From NCBI RefSeq assembly GCF_900496995.4, contig NC_044030.1:81384017-81448016 (forward strand): DNA of 64,000 nucleotides, written 5' to 3'. The position numbers and the translations under genes were made by a program. The notes under the pieces were generated by a model, which was not told the DNA's origin, searched no databases, and worked only from the letters and a program-made list of their open reading frames with translations. Below, in pieces: positions 47,666 to 58,995 of this stretch. Position 1 is the first letter of the stretch; each line of letters begins with the position of its first letter. Origin of the DNA: Aquila chrysaetos chrysaetos. Its lineage: Eukaryota; Chordata; Aves; Accipitriformes; Accipitridae.

Positions 47666-49434
47666 GGCCCTTCAGAGAACTTCCTTTCCCTGCCAAGCTT
47701 TGGCCGTGTCCTTGGTTGACAGAGACTATATAGGTGAACCCAGGTCTGGAAGAGGACCCTCAAGCTAAACAGCACCCATTTTACCCTCCCTCCCCAGCAC
47801 CACGTCTCGCTGTCAGCACAAATCCTGCCTCTACGCAACCAATTAAAACCTCCCCACTTTGGGGCCATCTCTTTGAGTCAGGGACGGACGGGGAGGAGAG
47901 CCATGGCTGGGGAGGAGGTTAGGCTTTAACTGGTCTCGGCTTGACTCACGTCTTCTCTCTCCTTCCCCGCATCCTTCCCAACGTGGCAGGTGCAGCACGA
48001 GGCGAGCAGACACCAGTCACCTTCACAAGCTCCAGGGACACGCACTTGTAAATCAGTAATATTGTCTCACGGAGCGAAGCTTTGAATAAGGCCCTAATTG
48101 TAGCGTTTCTGTGGAAGAATAACTAAGTGAGTAGCTGGGATGGCAAATAAGGAGGGGGTGATGAACATCAGGAAGTGTCTCTGGAGAGGTGGGGAGAAGA
48201 GCAGGGCTGGGTGGGTGAAAGGGAAAGAGCTGGGAAAGCAGTTGATAAAAGGAACATTTGTATGACATTAAGGAAAATGCTGTGAGAAATTAAAACCCGC
48301 GAAAGACGAAAGATGAGTAAAGAGCTCCAGACACTCCGCAATGCTCCAGTTCGGTGTCTGGAGTCTTTGACAGAAGATGTGATTCATCAGCCCCCGCACA
48401 CACCCTTTTTTTTTAAATATGCATGCTCATTTCAACAAATGTGAATTTTCCAGGCGAAGCAAGAGCGCAGCACACCCACTCAGCTCCCAACAGCCTGGCG
48501 TGGGTACGCTGCCGCCATGCCGGGGCGCCTGCCAAGCACAGCAGCTCCGCCGCACCGCCTTCCATCCTCCTCCCAAGGAAAATAATTTTTTTTATATATA
48601 TAAATATATATATATATAAAAAATCTATATATCTCCTGCTGGGACATAAGCTCTGAGGAGACAAAGGTTTGACGGATAGAGCAGCGGGCATGGGGATCCG
48701 TAAGGCCTTTAAGTAGCTATTCAGAGGGTACCGAGAGCCTGCCATTTGGCTGCAAAGTTGTGCTCTGTCGTCCACAGTTTGGTTTTACAAAGAAAATGTT
48801 TCAAAGTTTATAACCGTGTGGGAAAAAAAAGCCACACAAAAACCTGATATGAAAGATGAGTAGGATCAGATGGAGTAACACCTGCCCCTATCTTCAGTGG
48901 TCTCATACATCAACTTCAATAAGTGGGAACTGGACATGTCCATGATGATGTCCATGTCCATCCAGACAGCTCCAAAACCTAATGACATCAGAAATATAAC
49001 CTATATTAAACTTCTTCTGTTTAATGATGCAGTAATATTTGACCAATATTGATATGGTCCCTGCACCCCAATCCTCAGCTCCCTGCCCCACCACTCAAAG
49101 TGCCATGATCCCTCAGAAAAAGCCAACTTCTCCATCTTTGCCCCTTATAATCCATACACATGACCAGTAATTAGCAAATAACATAAAATGAACAAAAAAA
49201 CCTTCTTATACTTAAATGGACAAATAAATATAGTTAAATACTCAGCCTGCTTTTCTACTGCCTTATTCATGCTTGTATAAATAATTTGATAAAAACCTCT
49301 ATCAAAAATAACTGAAGGTGCTCCGGACTTTCTATCTTCTTGAATCTCGTGCAGCAAAATTTAGGGATCTTTGACTCGGAATTGATGTCTGACTTGCCAC
49401 CGAGTACCATCACCTCTGTTGGTGAGAACAGCCT
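47666..49434. other. Non-coding sequence with (TA)n tract
   Basis: GC content falls from left to right. Short open frames only. The (TA)n tract is listed separately. Confidence 0.55.
48592..48632 (+). repeat. (TA)n microsatellite
   Basis: Alternating T and A with two short A or T interruptions. Such tracts melt easily and vary in length between individuals. Confidence 0.85.
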
Positions 49435-49512
49435 GAATTATCGCTCTGGCTATGAACTGGACTAGATGACCTCATAGGTCTTTTCCAGCCGTGCTTTCTG
49501 AAAGTCTATTAA
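49435..49512 (+). mobile_element. Old CR1/L3-type LINE 3' end
   Basis: The phrase CTGGACTAGATGACCTCATA followed by GGTCTTTTCCAGCCGTGCTT and TCTGAAAGTCTAT matches the conserved 3' untranslated end of old CR1-type LINEs (GGACTAGATGACCT-GGTCCCTTCCAGCCCT-TTCTATG). The coding part upstream is too diverged to follow. Sense orientation, older than the 38.6-kb copy. Confidence 0.6.
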
Positions 49513-52500
49513 AGGCCGCTGTCAAAACCCCACCTCCGTGCATGCTGCCAAGAGGGAGGACGCATTTCAGTTGGCAGTCAAGGCACAAAACCGGGACATG
49601 TAAAATTAAATTTCTATCCTTCCTCCTATCCCACCTCATATGGGTGTGGATACAGATCAGCAAGAGGAAAAGTAATATTCTTCAAAATGCTCACATTAAC
49701 TTGGTAACTTAGACCCATTCGCCAAAGTAAATGAAATACTGGGGAAACTCAAAGAGGTTTTTTTTCTATTGCCAACCTGATTCACACCAAGGCACTGATA
49801 GCCGGGTTATTATTTGGGACACAAAGACTTTCTTTCAATAAGAAAAAGAGATAAATTAGAAAAGATAATTAGTTCAAGCATCTGTATCGTAAACTCAATA
49901 TATTCAGTGTGTCCGAATTGTGCTGAGTGTGGGTGGCAGTTTGAAAGCTATGGACACAAGCCAGTCCACACTAATTGCCTGTGTCACACCCTGCATGGGG
50001 CACAAAGTCAATACTGCCTTTTTATAAATCTTAGAGGACTAAATTCCCTAAATTCCTACAGCTGGTCCAATATAGGCAACTATGTATTTGCTGCAACAAA
50101 TAGGCTTCATGTTCTCGGGCCTGAACTTTTCTCTCAACCTTTATGCATAAATTTGGAGACAGGTCACCTACAGCTTTCTCTGCCGGGATTGTTGAGCAGG
50201 GGAACTGGGATGTCCAGCTCCCAGCGTGAGCCATTCTGTGGACAAAGCCAACCCCAGTTAGACACCAAAGCTGGACCCCGCTTACTGCAGAAGTTGAGGG
50301 CAATTCTGTGGCTCTCTGGTTTGAATGATGGGATGATGTAGGTCCTGAAGTCCAGTGTCTTGGGACACCCAAGTATCTCAGGATGAGACAGGTGGGTGGG
50401 TAAAAAATAGAAAGCTGGGGAAAAAAGGATAATCTTTTCTCCCTTCTCCTTGAGTGTCAAATACAGATAGGCTTAAGTAGAGTTCAGCTGCCTCTGGATC
50501 ATAGCAGAGGGGAGGTGGAAGCTGGGATGTCCACCTTGCCTAGCCGGGGTGTGTGAGGAGTGCTCTCTTTAGACATTTTGGGTACTATTTAGCTCGATTT
50601 ATACAGCTGCATACCACTCACAGACACACTGTAGACATCTAAATTCAGGTGCAGACGCCGACGCCTGAATTCTCACTCAGGCTGAATCCCATCCTTAGGG
50701 ACCTCCGAGGGAAGCTGGCAGTGGAGGAAGGAAGAAGTTCTGGATCTCGCCTTCATGGGGCTTAAATTTTCCACAAATTGCACTTCATATACTTTTTAGA
50801 ACCAGACCTTACATTACTTTCAAAAATTGGGCAGGCGTTCCTTCATGCCTTATATACACCTGATGATTTACGTCTGGAGACTTACCGCACAGCAGCAGCC
50901 AATATGCACCCATATTTCTGAGGACTGTCACAGTCAATGCTATACAAGAGTTAAATATTGCCGTGTATTATTTTCAGTTGCCTTGAGAAATACACAGGAA
51001 AAAATACCAAAATATAGGACAATGTGCTGCAAAAATAAACACTTAAAAAAGAACTAAATGAAACTGAAAAACAACCCCATGCATATGATTACCATTTCAA
51101 ACAGGGAAAGCCTGACCCATTGGATACTCCTGAGAATGCTCCCCCATGGAAAGGTATTCATATATATCAGCATTTGTAAGATCCAGAACAACATTGGGGT
51201 CATTTTGTTTAAAATATACTGTGAACTCAGCAGGATACATCTGCTTTATATTAGTCTTGTGGAAATACTATACAGGGCTTTAGGGGACTTTTTGGTTTTT
51301 TGTTTTTACTTGGTGGGTAATTGAGATAAAACTGAACTTGTGTAAAAAAGAAAGCAACTCATAGTAGAAATATCTTACTATCCTGAGACACCAAAAAGGA
51401 AACAGAAGTCTGAAAATTAAATATGTACTTTTGAGGAACTATTTATTAAAGTATCTAATGATATTTCAATATTCCCTTTATCATTATATTGCAGTACTGG
51501 GTTTTTGTTTCCATTCTGGCAATATGAAAAAATATATTTTAATACTTAATACTACTGTAGCTGAGGTTTCAGATCAGCTGATCGCTTTTTGGGATTGAGT
51601 CAACTCTGTTCACCTTGTACTGTCATTAAAGCCCATGCAAAGCCAGCAACTGGTTTAAACTGATCTGATTTGGTAGCATCTTTGCTGCAATTTGTCATTC
51701 TCCTTGCACAGATGCAAATGACAAAGGAAGGGAGAATCAGGCCCTCTGTGCTGACAAAGGGCTCTTATCTTCGCAATGTTTTGCTAGCTGATCATACTGT
51801 TTCCTTGTCCTTTCATTTAAGGGTCATCAAGATAAAAATGTTTATTTGAATTCTTTTTTCCCTTTCTTGCTCTCAGGTCCCGTTATACACAACGCTCCTA
51901 CTAAGGATGTACTGCGGTCCCCTAGCTATGTCTCTGCATATCTTCAGGGTCTGCTCTGCTTTTATGGTTTCAGTTAATTATTTAAAGATATCATTAGGTC
52001 TTAATATAGAAAACACAGTGAGGATGAAGGAGGTCTTAAACACCATTCTCTCATAACTTCCCCTTCGCGATCTTTCAAACCAATGCAATTTGGGGGGGGA
52101 TGCTCCCCTCCTATACGCCCTGTCCTCAAGTCCCCAGTCCCAGCTCTGCTTTGAGACAGAGCCAAGCAGAAAGGATTCATCTGAACAGGGTCTTACAGCC
52201 TCAGTATCAGTATCTCATACAAAGCGAGATCTGGAGCTGCTACAGTCATCTGTTTGTTTACTTTCTTTCTCAACTTAAATAAAACAAGAGGGGGGAAATG
52301 TTCTAAAGAGATAGTTCCTGCTTATGTGAGAAATTCACAGGGAATAAAAATAAAAATCTATTTACCTTCAACCACTTGCAATGAATTATGAATACAGAGG
52401 TGTCACCAATTTGCATAGAACACGTACATGCAGCTCATTCTTGCTTAATCCTTTTGCTCGAGCTTTTTATTATTTCTTATTATTATAAATTCAAGTACAG

Positions 52501-52931
52501 AAGGCAATTTCAGCACCCGAAATATTTGGAGAGGAGACTGATTATATTATTATGGAGAAAACTGTTTTTTATCAATTGATTTGGCAAATTCAGGCTCAGA
52601 CACTCTCCAGTTCCACGATCTCCAATCTTGATTACCGTGACATCCTGCTCACCTTACTTTGATTCATATTTCCATGGTATCAGCCATTCAAAGCACAAAC
52701 AGCAAAGCAAAAAAGGAGTGTCCATTAGTTTACTGGCGACATTTTGGTTTCTGGTCCTGCCTCTTCTATTCCTTGTCTACCACACCTTTTCCAAGGGTTC
52801 GGTTTCAGCCTCTTGAAACTGCTTCAGTTTATACCCAGGGCAACACTGATGCTGAGGAAAAGCTGGGTTTGGTGGTATGAAAGGCAAAGTATCGTTCTTC
52901 TTCTGTGGGTAGAGATTATTTCATGAGTTTC
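49513..52931. other. AT-rich non-coding sequence
   Basis: The 175-codon plus frame at 49814-50341 is long for this base composition, but its product (rich in C, H, S and N) has no recognisable domain, and minus frames overlap its right half. The remainder has no gene or repeat family that I recognise. Confidence 0.5.
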
Positions 52932-53822
52932 TCAAGCTAAGGAGGTAGGCAAAAAGGTATTACTGAGGTCGAAGAGCTTGTTTGTAGAGCAATGAGGAGG
53001 TTGCACCTTTGCATGGTTTGAGAAGTGGTTGCACAGAGTAGGGTGCGAGCGATCTCTCTGTTTGATGACCCCAGGTTCACTGGATTCATGACCTGAACCT
53101 TTGCTGCGTATTGGTGCCTTCGACCGCAGTGATGGCATACGCCCTATAACACGAGGATACAGAAGAGAGCAAGGAAAATAAAAAAATAAAAAAAAAAAAG
53201 GGTTCAAGAACAAATGAGGAAAAAAACGGGAGCAGAAGAAATGCAGATGAGGAGAGGTCTGAGAGGAAGAGGGGCTATATCTGGGGAACAGCAACAGGCA
53301 GAGACGGTGGGAGTTGTCACATGGCTGGAACCATGAACTTGAACGAGGCCAAGAGGAGGGATGAGGGTGTGAAAAGAGGGCACCTTGCAAAAACCTGCAA
53401 GATCTCAATCTATAAGCAGGGGAATTAGGTGCAGGGAGCCCTGAAAAGGCATCCACTGATCTACAATGAGAGTCGTCCACGTTAGTAAAGTGGAAGCAGA
53501 GGAGGAGGAAGTAGATGAAGACAGCAAGATAGAGCACAAAATTTGAGACCAGAAAAATCACTTTTTCCTTTAGCTCAGGACAGGAGGTCACTAATGGCCT
53601 TGGCCAGGCGGCTTTCAGCAGAGGGGAGGAGATGAGGGCCACCAGAGAGGCGATCAGAGCGGAAAGCAGGAGGAGCAGAATTTTAAGGCAAGACGAGGCA
53701 TGCCCCGGCATTTTGGAGACCGGGGAGGGAAGGGAGGTGGGCCAGGGAGTTTGAGAAGCAGCTGGAAGGTGCGGGGCATTAGGGGACTTCTCTGTCACCA
53801 AGTGACGCTGGCGCAGAGCCAC
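52932..53822 (-). CDS. Open frame with two membrane segments, uncertain
   Basis: The 296-codon minus frame is the longest in the window. An inner ATG at 53711-53709 has an A at -3 and is the better start. From there the product opens with a hydrophobic helix (residues about 8-31 from that start, LKILLLLLSALIASLVALIS) and a short loop with WPRPLVTSCPELKEK. A second hydrophobic helix follows (about 50-73), containing FLVSNFVLYLAVFIYFLLL, and then FTNVDD. This first ~80-residue part prefers G or C at third codon positions (about 64% by hand count). The remaining ~180 residues are S/F/P/H-rich, as expected from the antisense of a purine-rich strand, so the true protein, if any, would be short or spliced. 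I do not recognise a family. A chance frame remains the likeliest alternative. Confidence 0.2.
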   Translation of the reverse strand: MALRQRHLVTEKSPNAPHLPAASQTPWPTSLPSPVSKMPGHASSCLKILLLLLSALIASLVALISSPLLKAAWPRPLVTSCPELKEKVIFLVSNFVLYLAVFIYFLLLCFHFTNVDDSHCRSVDAFSGLPAPNSPAYRLRSCRFLQGALFSHPHPSSWPRSSSWFQPCDNSHRLCLLLFPRYSPSSSQTSPHLHFFCSRFFPHLFLNPFFFLFFYFPCSLLYPRVIGRMPSLRSKAPIRSKGSGHESSEPGVIKQRDRSHPTLCNHFSNHAKVQPPHCSTNKLFDLSNTFLPTSLA

Positions 53823-54239
53823 CCCGAGGCATCACTAGCTCGGAAGAGCTTTCTTTTCCTTTGTTTCTTTCCCCATCCCCAAGCCTCCCCCACCCTAAAG
53901 AAAAACCCAAACAAACAAAAGAGGGAGAAATTATGATCGGCAAAGCGGGAGAATGCTTAGGGCATTCCCTGCCTACCCAGACAGGCTCCCAAGAGACGAA
54001 AAACATTTTGTCGTCATTTACAGTATGGCAGGTGAGAGGGATGGGAGAGGGGGAGAGGGGAAGGAGGCGGAAGATAACTGAGGAGTAAATTGATTTACAT
54101 TTAAATGTTATGTTTTTATTACTTTTTTTTTTTTTTGCACTCAGTGTGAAATCTCATCTTTTAAAGTAGACAAACCAGAGTAAACTATTTTTTATAGTGT
54201 GGAAAAAAAATGATTGACACTCTAAGGTAATACTTTTTA
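53823..54239. other. Non-coding sequence with purine and poly(T) tracts
   Basis: Purine-rich stretches near 54025-54075 and a poly(T) tract near 54123-54136. If the 52.9-53.8 kb frame is a gene, its promoter would lie here, but no TATA box or CpG island was seen. Confidence 0.45.
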
Positions 54240-54330
54240 AATTCCTCCAATTAAACAAAGCGAATTTAATTTTAAGTTTAATTAAAAGGAAATTTAATTA
54301 GAAAGAAGATTAAATTTTAATTAAATTTCT
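54240..54330. promoter_or_regulatory. Cluster of TTAATT homeodomain-type cores
   Basis: Within about 80 bases TTAATT or AATTAA cores occur at least six times (for example GAATTTAATTTTAAG, GTTTAATTAAAAGG, AAATTTAATTAG, TTTTAATTAAATTTC). The units resemble a degenerate short tandem or inverted repeat. It may be a homeodomain-binding platform or simply AT-rich simple sequence. Confidence 0.35.
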
Positions 54331-55009
54331 CCAAAATCCTTATCCTTGCCTTTACTGCTAATATTTCTCTCGGAACCAAATCCCTTTTTAATATTCTTAA
54401 ATTCTATTCTAGTAAACTTCCCCTTTATATTAAAATTATATCTGCCTGGATGTACTCGCTACCAGGAAAAAAATCATTACCCCTTTTAAAATACTTGAAG
54501 AGTACACCTGAGACACAGAGTAACTCAAGAGCGACCAGTGGAACATTCGGATATGCTCTGAGTGCGACATTGCTAAATTAACCCGCCTGCTGCTGAACGC
54601 TCCGCAGGCAGGCAGGAAAGCATCTTTGTGTTGCAAGATATTCCTTTCCTGCATGCAGCTATCTGCTGCTCAGCACGTCCATGATGTCCGTATGGGCTCT
54701 GCTCCTCAGCATTCCCTGTCCTCTGCTTGTGCATCCTTTTTTCTTTTCTTCTGCAGAGGTTGGGTTTTTGGGTTTTTTTTTTATTTTTTCATCCGGACTG
54801 TTGGACAGGTTTGCATTGGTCGCAGCTCCCAGGATGGACCGGGCCAAATCTGTCTTTTGCATACTCTATATTCCGCTGTCATCAACTCCAATCTCCACAG
54901 CAGACAAAAGTGTCTGATAACTAAAAGACTATTGCTAGAAGGTACCATACAAGGTTTGAAAGGCTCTGCTTGGTGGGTCCTTCAGTAGGAGACAACTAGA
55001 GCACCAGTG
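54331..55009. other. Non-coding sequence without a recognisable feature
   Basis: Short overlapping open frames at 54.6-55.0 kb occur in three plus frames of the same bases, driven by a T-rich tract near 54740-54790. No gene recognised. Confidence 0.5.
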
Positions 55010-55570
55010 CACCCACTCCGCCTCCTGACCGTGCTCCTGACTCTCCTAGAATACATCTCCTGCGCCCAAAGCAACGCCGTGCGGCGACAGGGAGCTGACC
55101 CCGACCCAGCAGGCGTAGGATCGGCGGCAGCCATAGCAGGGCAACACTCGCGCTAGCAAGCCACACTCTCGCCCTTTTAATTTTGTTCTTTTTCCAGCAA
55201 GGGCGATCACGTCTCATACCAATACCCAGGTGAAAGGAGAGTTTGCAGTGCTAGGAAGCGGACAAGCAGGATGGCACTTAGTGGGACTTTCCAGGGTTCA
55301 GAGCACCCCTGGTAGTCATCTCCTGACAGACACCTCATCTCCTGACACCTCATCAAGTGAAGTATGCTGTCACAGCCTCTGTCCACCACCGTGACCCCGC
55401 AGCTCCGCAAGGTCTGACGGGTCCAGCACGGGATCACGGGGCGGCAAAGACGCTGTGAAACCGCTGCGGCCTGCAGTTTGTGGTGGGGCCTTGCACAACG
55501 GGCGGGAGGAAGAGGATGCAGGCCAGCACTGGTCAGGGTCTTTGTCCCCAAGACCTTCCATACTCGTAAC
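55010..55570. promoter_or_regulatory. Two CpG-rich clusters
   Basis: CpG dinucleotides are concentrated at about 55015-55215 and 55380-55570 (about 31 in total by hand count), with a CpG-poor gap between them. GC content is well above the flanks. Minus frames of 73 and 114 codons are open across the two clusters, but their products are arginine- and leucine-rich without recognised domains. Candidate orphan CpG island or promoter of unknown direction. Confidence 0.4.
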
Positions 55571-56313
55571 GAGCTAGTATATGACCCATCGTCCCAGACT
55601 GAGAACCACCCATGTTTATTTTAAAACGTTGTCATGGTGACCACTAGTCTTGCCAATGGATACTGGCTTGTAAACCGTCATTATTTATGTAGTTACTCTT
55701 ATAGGTAAAAATCTCATCTGCCGAACTCACATATTGCTACACCTGACAGCCATCTATCTGCTCTGGCATCCCTTCTTTAAGAGTAGCCAGGACCAGACAC
55801 TTCAGAAACTCCGTGACAGGCCGTTTGCAAAAACCTGCCCATAGATGATGCTTTGTCTACAAACCTGTCAACTAGAAAAGTCACACGCCCACTTTGAAAA
55901 AAAACTACAAATGTTTGTGCCTGTGAAATTCAATTTTTTATGGTTTTTGCAGACAACAAGCTCCATGGGGTGCCAAGTGGTGCTGCAGAGTATTCACTCA
56001 ACTTTTGAAGGACTAGTCACAGAAAACATTTTGCAGGATTCATAGGGCTCCATTGCTTTGCGAGGGAATCCAAATAAGACACAACTTCCCTGCTGAAATT
56101 AAAGCAGAGTTCCCAGCAGATGCCATGTGTGCAAGGTCAGTCCCAACAGCCTCACCACCTAACAGACCTATCATAGTCCTGCATACCATAGTCTGTATCT
56201 TGAGAAATCCTCTAAAGACTACCTGCCTACTTTGGCCACTTCTCTCCTACTTGTTGACATTTCTGAGGTCACTCAGGTTGCTCCTGAACAGCAGTCTTGG
56301 GGTTTTTGTGGAA
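55571..56313. other. Non-coding sequence without a recognisable feature
   Basis: Open frames of 66 and 93 codons lack family features. No repeat was recognised. Confidence 0.5.
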
Positions 56314-56332
56314 TTTTTTTTTTTTTTTTTTT
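56314..56332 (+). repeat. Poly(T) tract
   Basis: Nineteen T residues. The phenylalanine or lysine runs in the open frames that cross it are an artefact of this tract. Confidence 0.85.
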
Positions 56333-56949
56333 AATAATCTCTCCATGTTCCCTCACCCTAAAGTCATCTATTTTGTTGCTGGGGGCACCTCGTTCACCTT
56401 CTGCTCTTCGTGCTCTCCGTGCCTCTCTCCCACCCCCCGCAAAAGTCAGCAGGAGCTGACCTTTCTCTTCACCAGCTGTCAGACCTGGCTGAGGTTCCTG
56501 AACAATGGAATTATTGCCTTGTGAGGTGTTTCTTTTTTTTCCCCAATCTCTCTTAAAAATAAACATGGACCAAGTGACAAAAAATTCATACACTAGGAGT
56601 CCGTGCTGCAGTCAGTGATTGGAAAACACACAGAGCAAGGATCGATTAAAATACATTGGGCCAATGGTATTATGCATCTTATTTCTTTCACAGATGTAGT
56701 CCTAAAAGTATTCCAGGAAAGGCCTGAGAACATGGTGATAATCTTTTATTTATAGCGATTAAATTGTTAACATGATGGAGATTTATATTCTTGTTATTGT
56801 ATATCACTGCTCATTTCCAAAATCTCTCTTTTGGGTAGAAGGTATTTTTATTGCTAGCTTCACTTATACTAGGATCAGCACAGATGAGGTCTAACAGACA
56901 ACACTAAGATTTAAATAGGAATAGAAATGAGGGAAAGGAAATAACATTA
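56333..56949. other. Non-coding sequence without a recognisable feature
   Basis: The part 56640-56830 is AT-rich and repeat-free, with cores such as ATCGATTAAAATAC. It may be conserved, but this cannot be judged from a single sequence. Confidence 0.45.
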
Positions 56950-57010
56950 TCCCTTTTTTTTAAAATGAGAAACTGAGGCACAGGGAAATAGCTGTACCAA
57001 CCCCTTGGAA
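56950..57010 (-). mobile_element. MIR-like SINE fragment
   Basis: The plus strand reads CATTATCCCTTTTTTTTAAA followed by ATGAGAAACTGAGGCACAGG and GAAATAGCTGTACC. This is the reverse-orientation core of old amniote SINEs, with the usual GAGAAACTGAGGCACAG well preserved. Confidence 0.6.
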
Positions 57011-58884
57011 GTGCTGTCTCCAGCTAATTTGAAGAATTCCACAAAGTTCACCTGGAAAACCTGCTGCAAAACAAAGACTTTAATACTGATTTTCAGAGTC
57101 CTAAACTGCTACTTCAAGAAAAAATAATCCCATTATTTTATATAGAAAAATAAAATTAAGAGGTAACACAACACAGAATGTTTGGATTACTGATGGAAAT
57201 GTTTGGATAAATATATCATGTAGATGATGAAATATGATACCATCTAGATATCTTGGAGAAAATCATTACACTGTGTAGGTATATCTTTTAACTGATTTGG
57301 ATTCATTTTTCGTATGAGGGCTCAGGCTATTCAGAGGACTCCCTGTGAGAGAAAAATTGCCCTGGCAGGGCAATTACAAACCATCCAAAACTGCCAGTAT
57401 TACGTGCTGTTTCAATGTGCAGGAGACATGTTCTGTACATACCTAGACATCTCCGGCGCCAAGGAGTCTGACACTGTCATGTCCATTCAAAAACACAGCA
57501 GAGGAAGATAGTGGTTGCTTACGCTCATCACTGTATTAGAAGATGCTCCTTCTGAGGACACGGTCTGGGCCACATTCTTAACCAGTGGGTGTCGTGACAC
57601 TGAACTGGAAACTCTTCAGCACATTGTTGTTGTATTACGGTAAGCTACGTGTCTTGTGATGTCACTATCTGAGAATGTAATACTTTAAAAAAAAAAAAAA
57701 TCACAACAAAACATATGAAACTGAAAATAAAAGCCCAAGAGCATAGCACTGTATCCACTTCTGTGGATTTGGACTTTTCCAGGTGATATACCCCACCTGT
57801 AGATCTGAATTTGTCTGCAGAAGAGAGGGGATCCAGGCTCTGTTGGACTGCATGAAGCCAACAGTCGATCTGTTTCAGTATGCCGTCTGGCAGGAACCAA
57901 GGAGGCATCAGAAGAAGGTTCAAGAAGTTTCTCTCATAAGGGAACTTTCTTCCTTTCCCATAGCAGCTTGAGGTCTTCCCAAGCCTGGAAGTATAAGGAT
58001 TTATCTCCTTTCTCTCGCTCATGTTGAAAGCAAACTGTTCTTTACCATTAAGTATATTCTGCAGACTATCTGGAGAGTAAGGAGCTTTCATCACGTAGAC
58101 ACAAAAATAGAGAGAGTTTTATGGGGTGTGTTTCATTCCTGTTGGGTGCCCACCAGCCATGACTACTGCCCTTTGGGCCACACAATCAACCTCCTCACTC
58201 ATGAAGATGAATGTCGTATCAGCCCTGCAGTAAGCCATCATCTATTCTTGAGAAACAAAGAGAGTATATAGCATGACCTTCCTTGAAATATTGGATCTAT
58301 TTACACGGGTTTGCGTGGACCACATTACTTATGAGTCACCAAGGGGAAACTGAGCTCCTTGTAGATAAAGCGATCACTGCAAACCACTGTAAATAAATCT
58401 GAAATCTCTATGAAGGTCGCACTGTGTCTGATTTATACTTCAGCACCCTATGAAATAATGTTGACCAGGTAAGTGGTTTTCAATTATTATTTTTTTTTTT
58501 TATTCACATAAGGGAAAAAACCCTTTTTTGTAGTATAAGGGACTGCTCTGTTTTAAAGTGCATCTGGTTAGAGAGATGAAACATGCCCAGGAAGTAAGTT
58601 ATTATTGTATGGCATAAGGCTAAATGTTCCTGGACCTGATTCTGCCACCCTAACCAACCAGGATGACTTGCATGGACATACGTGGCAGAATCAAACCCAG
58701 CAGCAGCAACAGATGATCCTTAGAAAGCTTGAAGCTCCATTTAACTGATTAATCTATACCTTTCTTTTCATTAATAGCCCCAGTATAGGTTAAGCCCAAG
58801 TGAAAACTTTGTATCGCTAAAGTAGGAGTTACCATGAGCTAAGGCTTCTGGTCTTGGAAGATAAGTAATGCTCCAGTGACCAAA
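57011..58884. other. AT-rich non-coding sequence
   Basis: A 149-codon minus frame at 57645-58094 and a 62-codon plus frame at 57783-57971 overlap on opposite strands. Both have an even amino-acid composition but no recognisable domain. The minus frame ends in a poly-phenylalanine stretch caused by a poly(A) tract near 57686-57700. Neither is called a gene. Confidence 0.45.
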
Positions 58885-58995
58885 TTACAGGAGTGGAAGT
58901 CAGGAATCTTGTTTCTGTCATTAATCTGCTTTGTGACCAATTTCACTTCCCCTACCAGCTTTCGTCTGACCTGTCTGTTAAAGCAAGTGAGCCCC
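58885..58995 (+). mobile_element. MIR-like SINE fragment
   Basis: The order GTGGAAGTCAGGAATCTTG, then TCATTAATCTGCTTTGTGACC and CACTTCCCCTACCAGC matches an old amniote SINE in sense orientation (GAGTCAGGAGACCTGGG / CACTAACTTGCTGTGTGACC / TCACTTCACCTCTC). The tRNA-like head to the left is missing. Confidence 0.6.

Noticed and set aside
57574..57630. hAT/Charlie-like terminal sequence (TTAACCAGTGGGTGTCGTGAC)
   Set aside because: Only one short end-like phrase is present, with no matching inverted end or target duplication.
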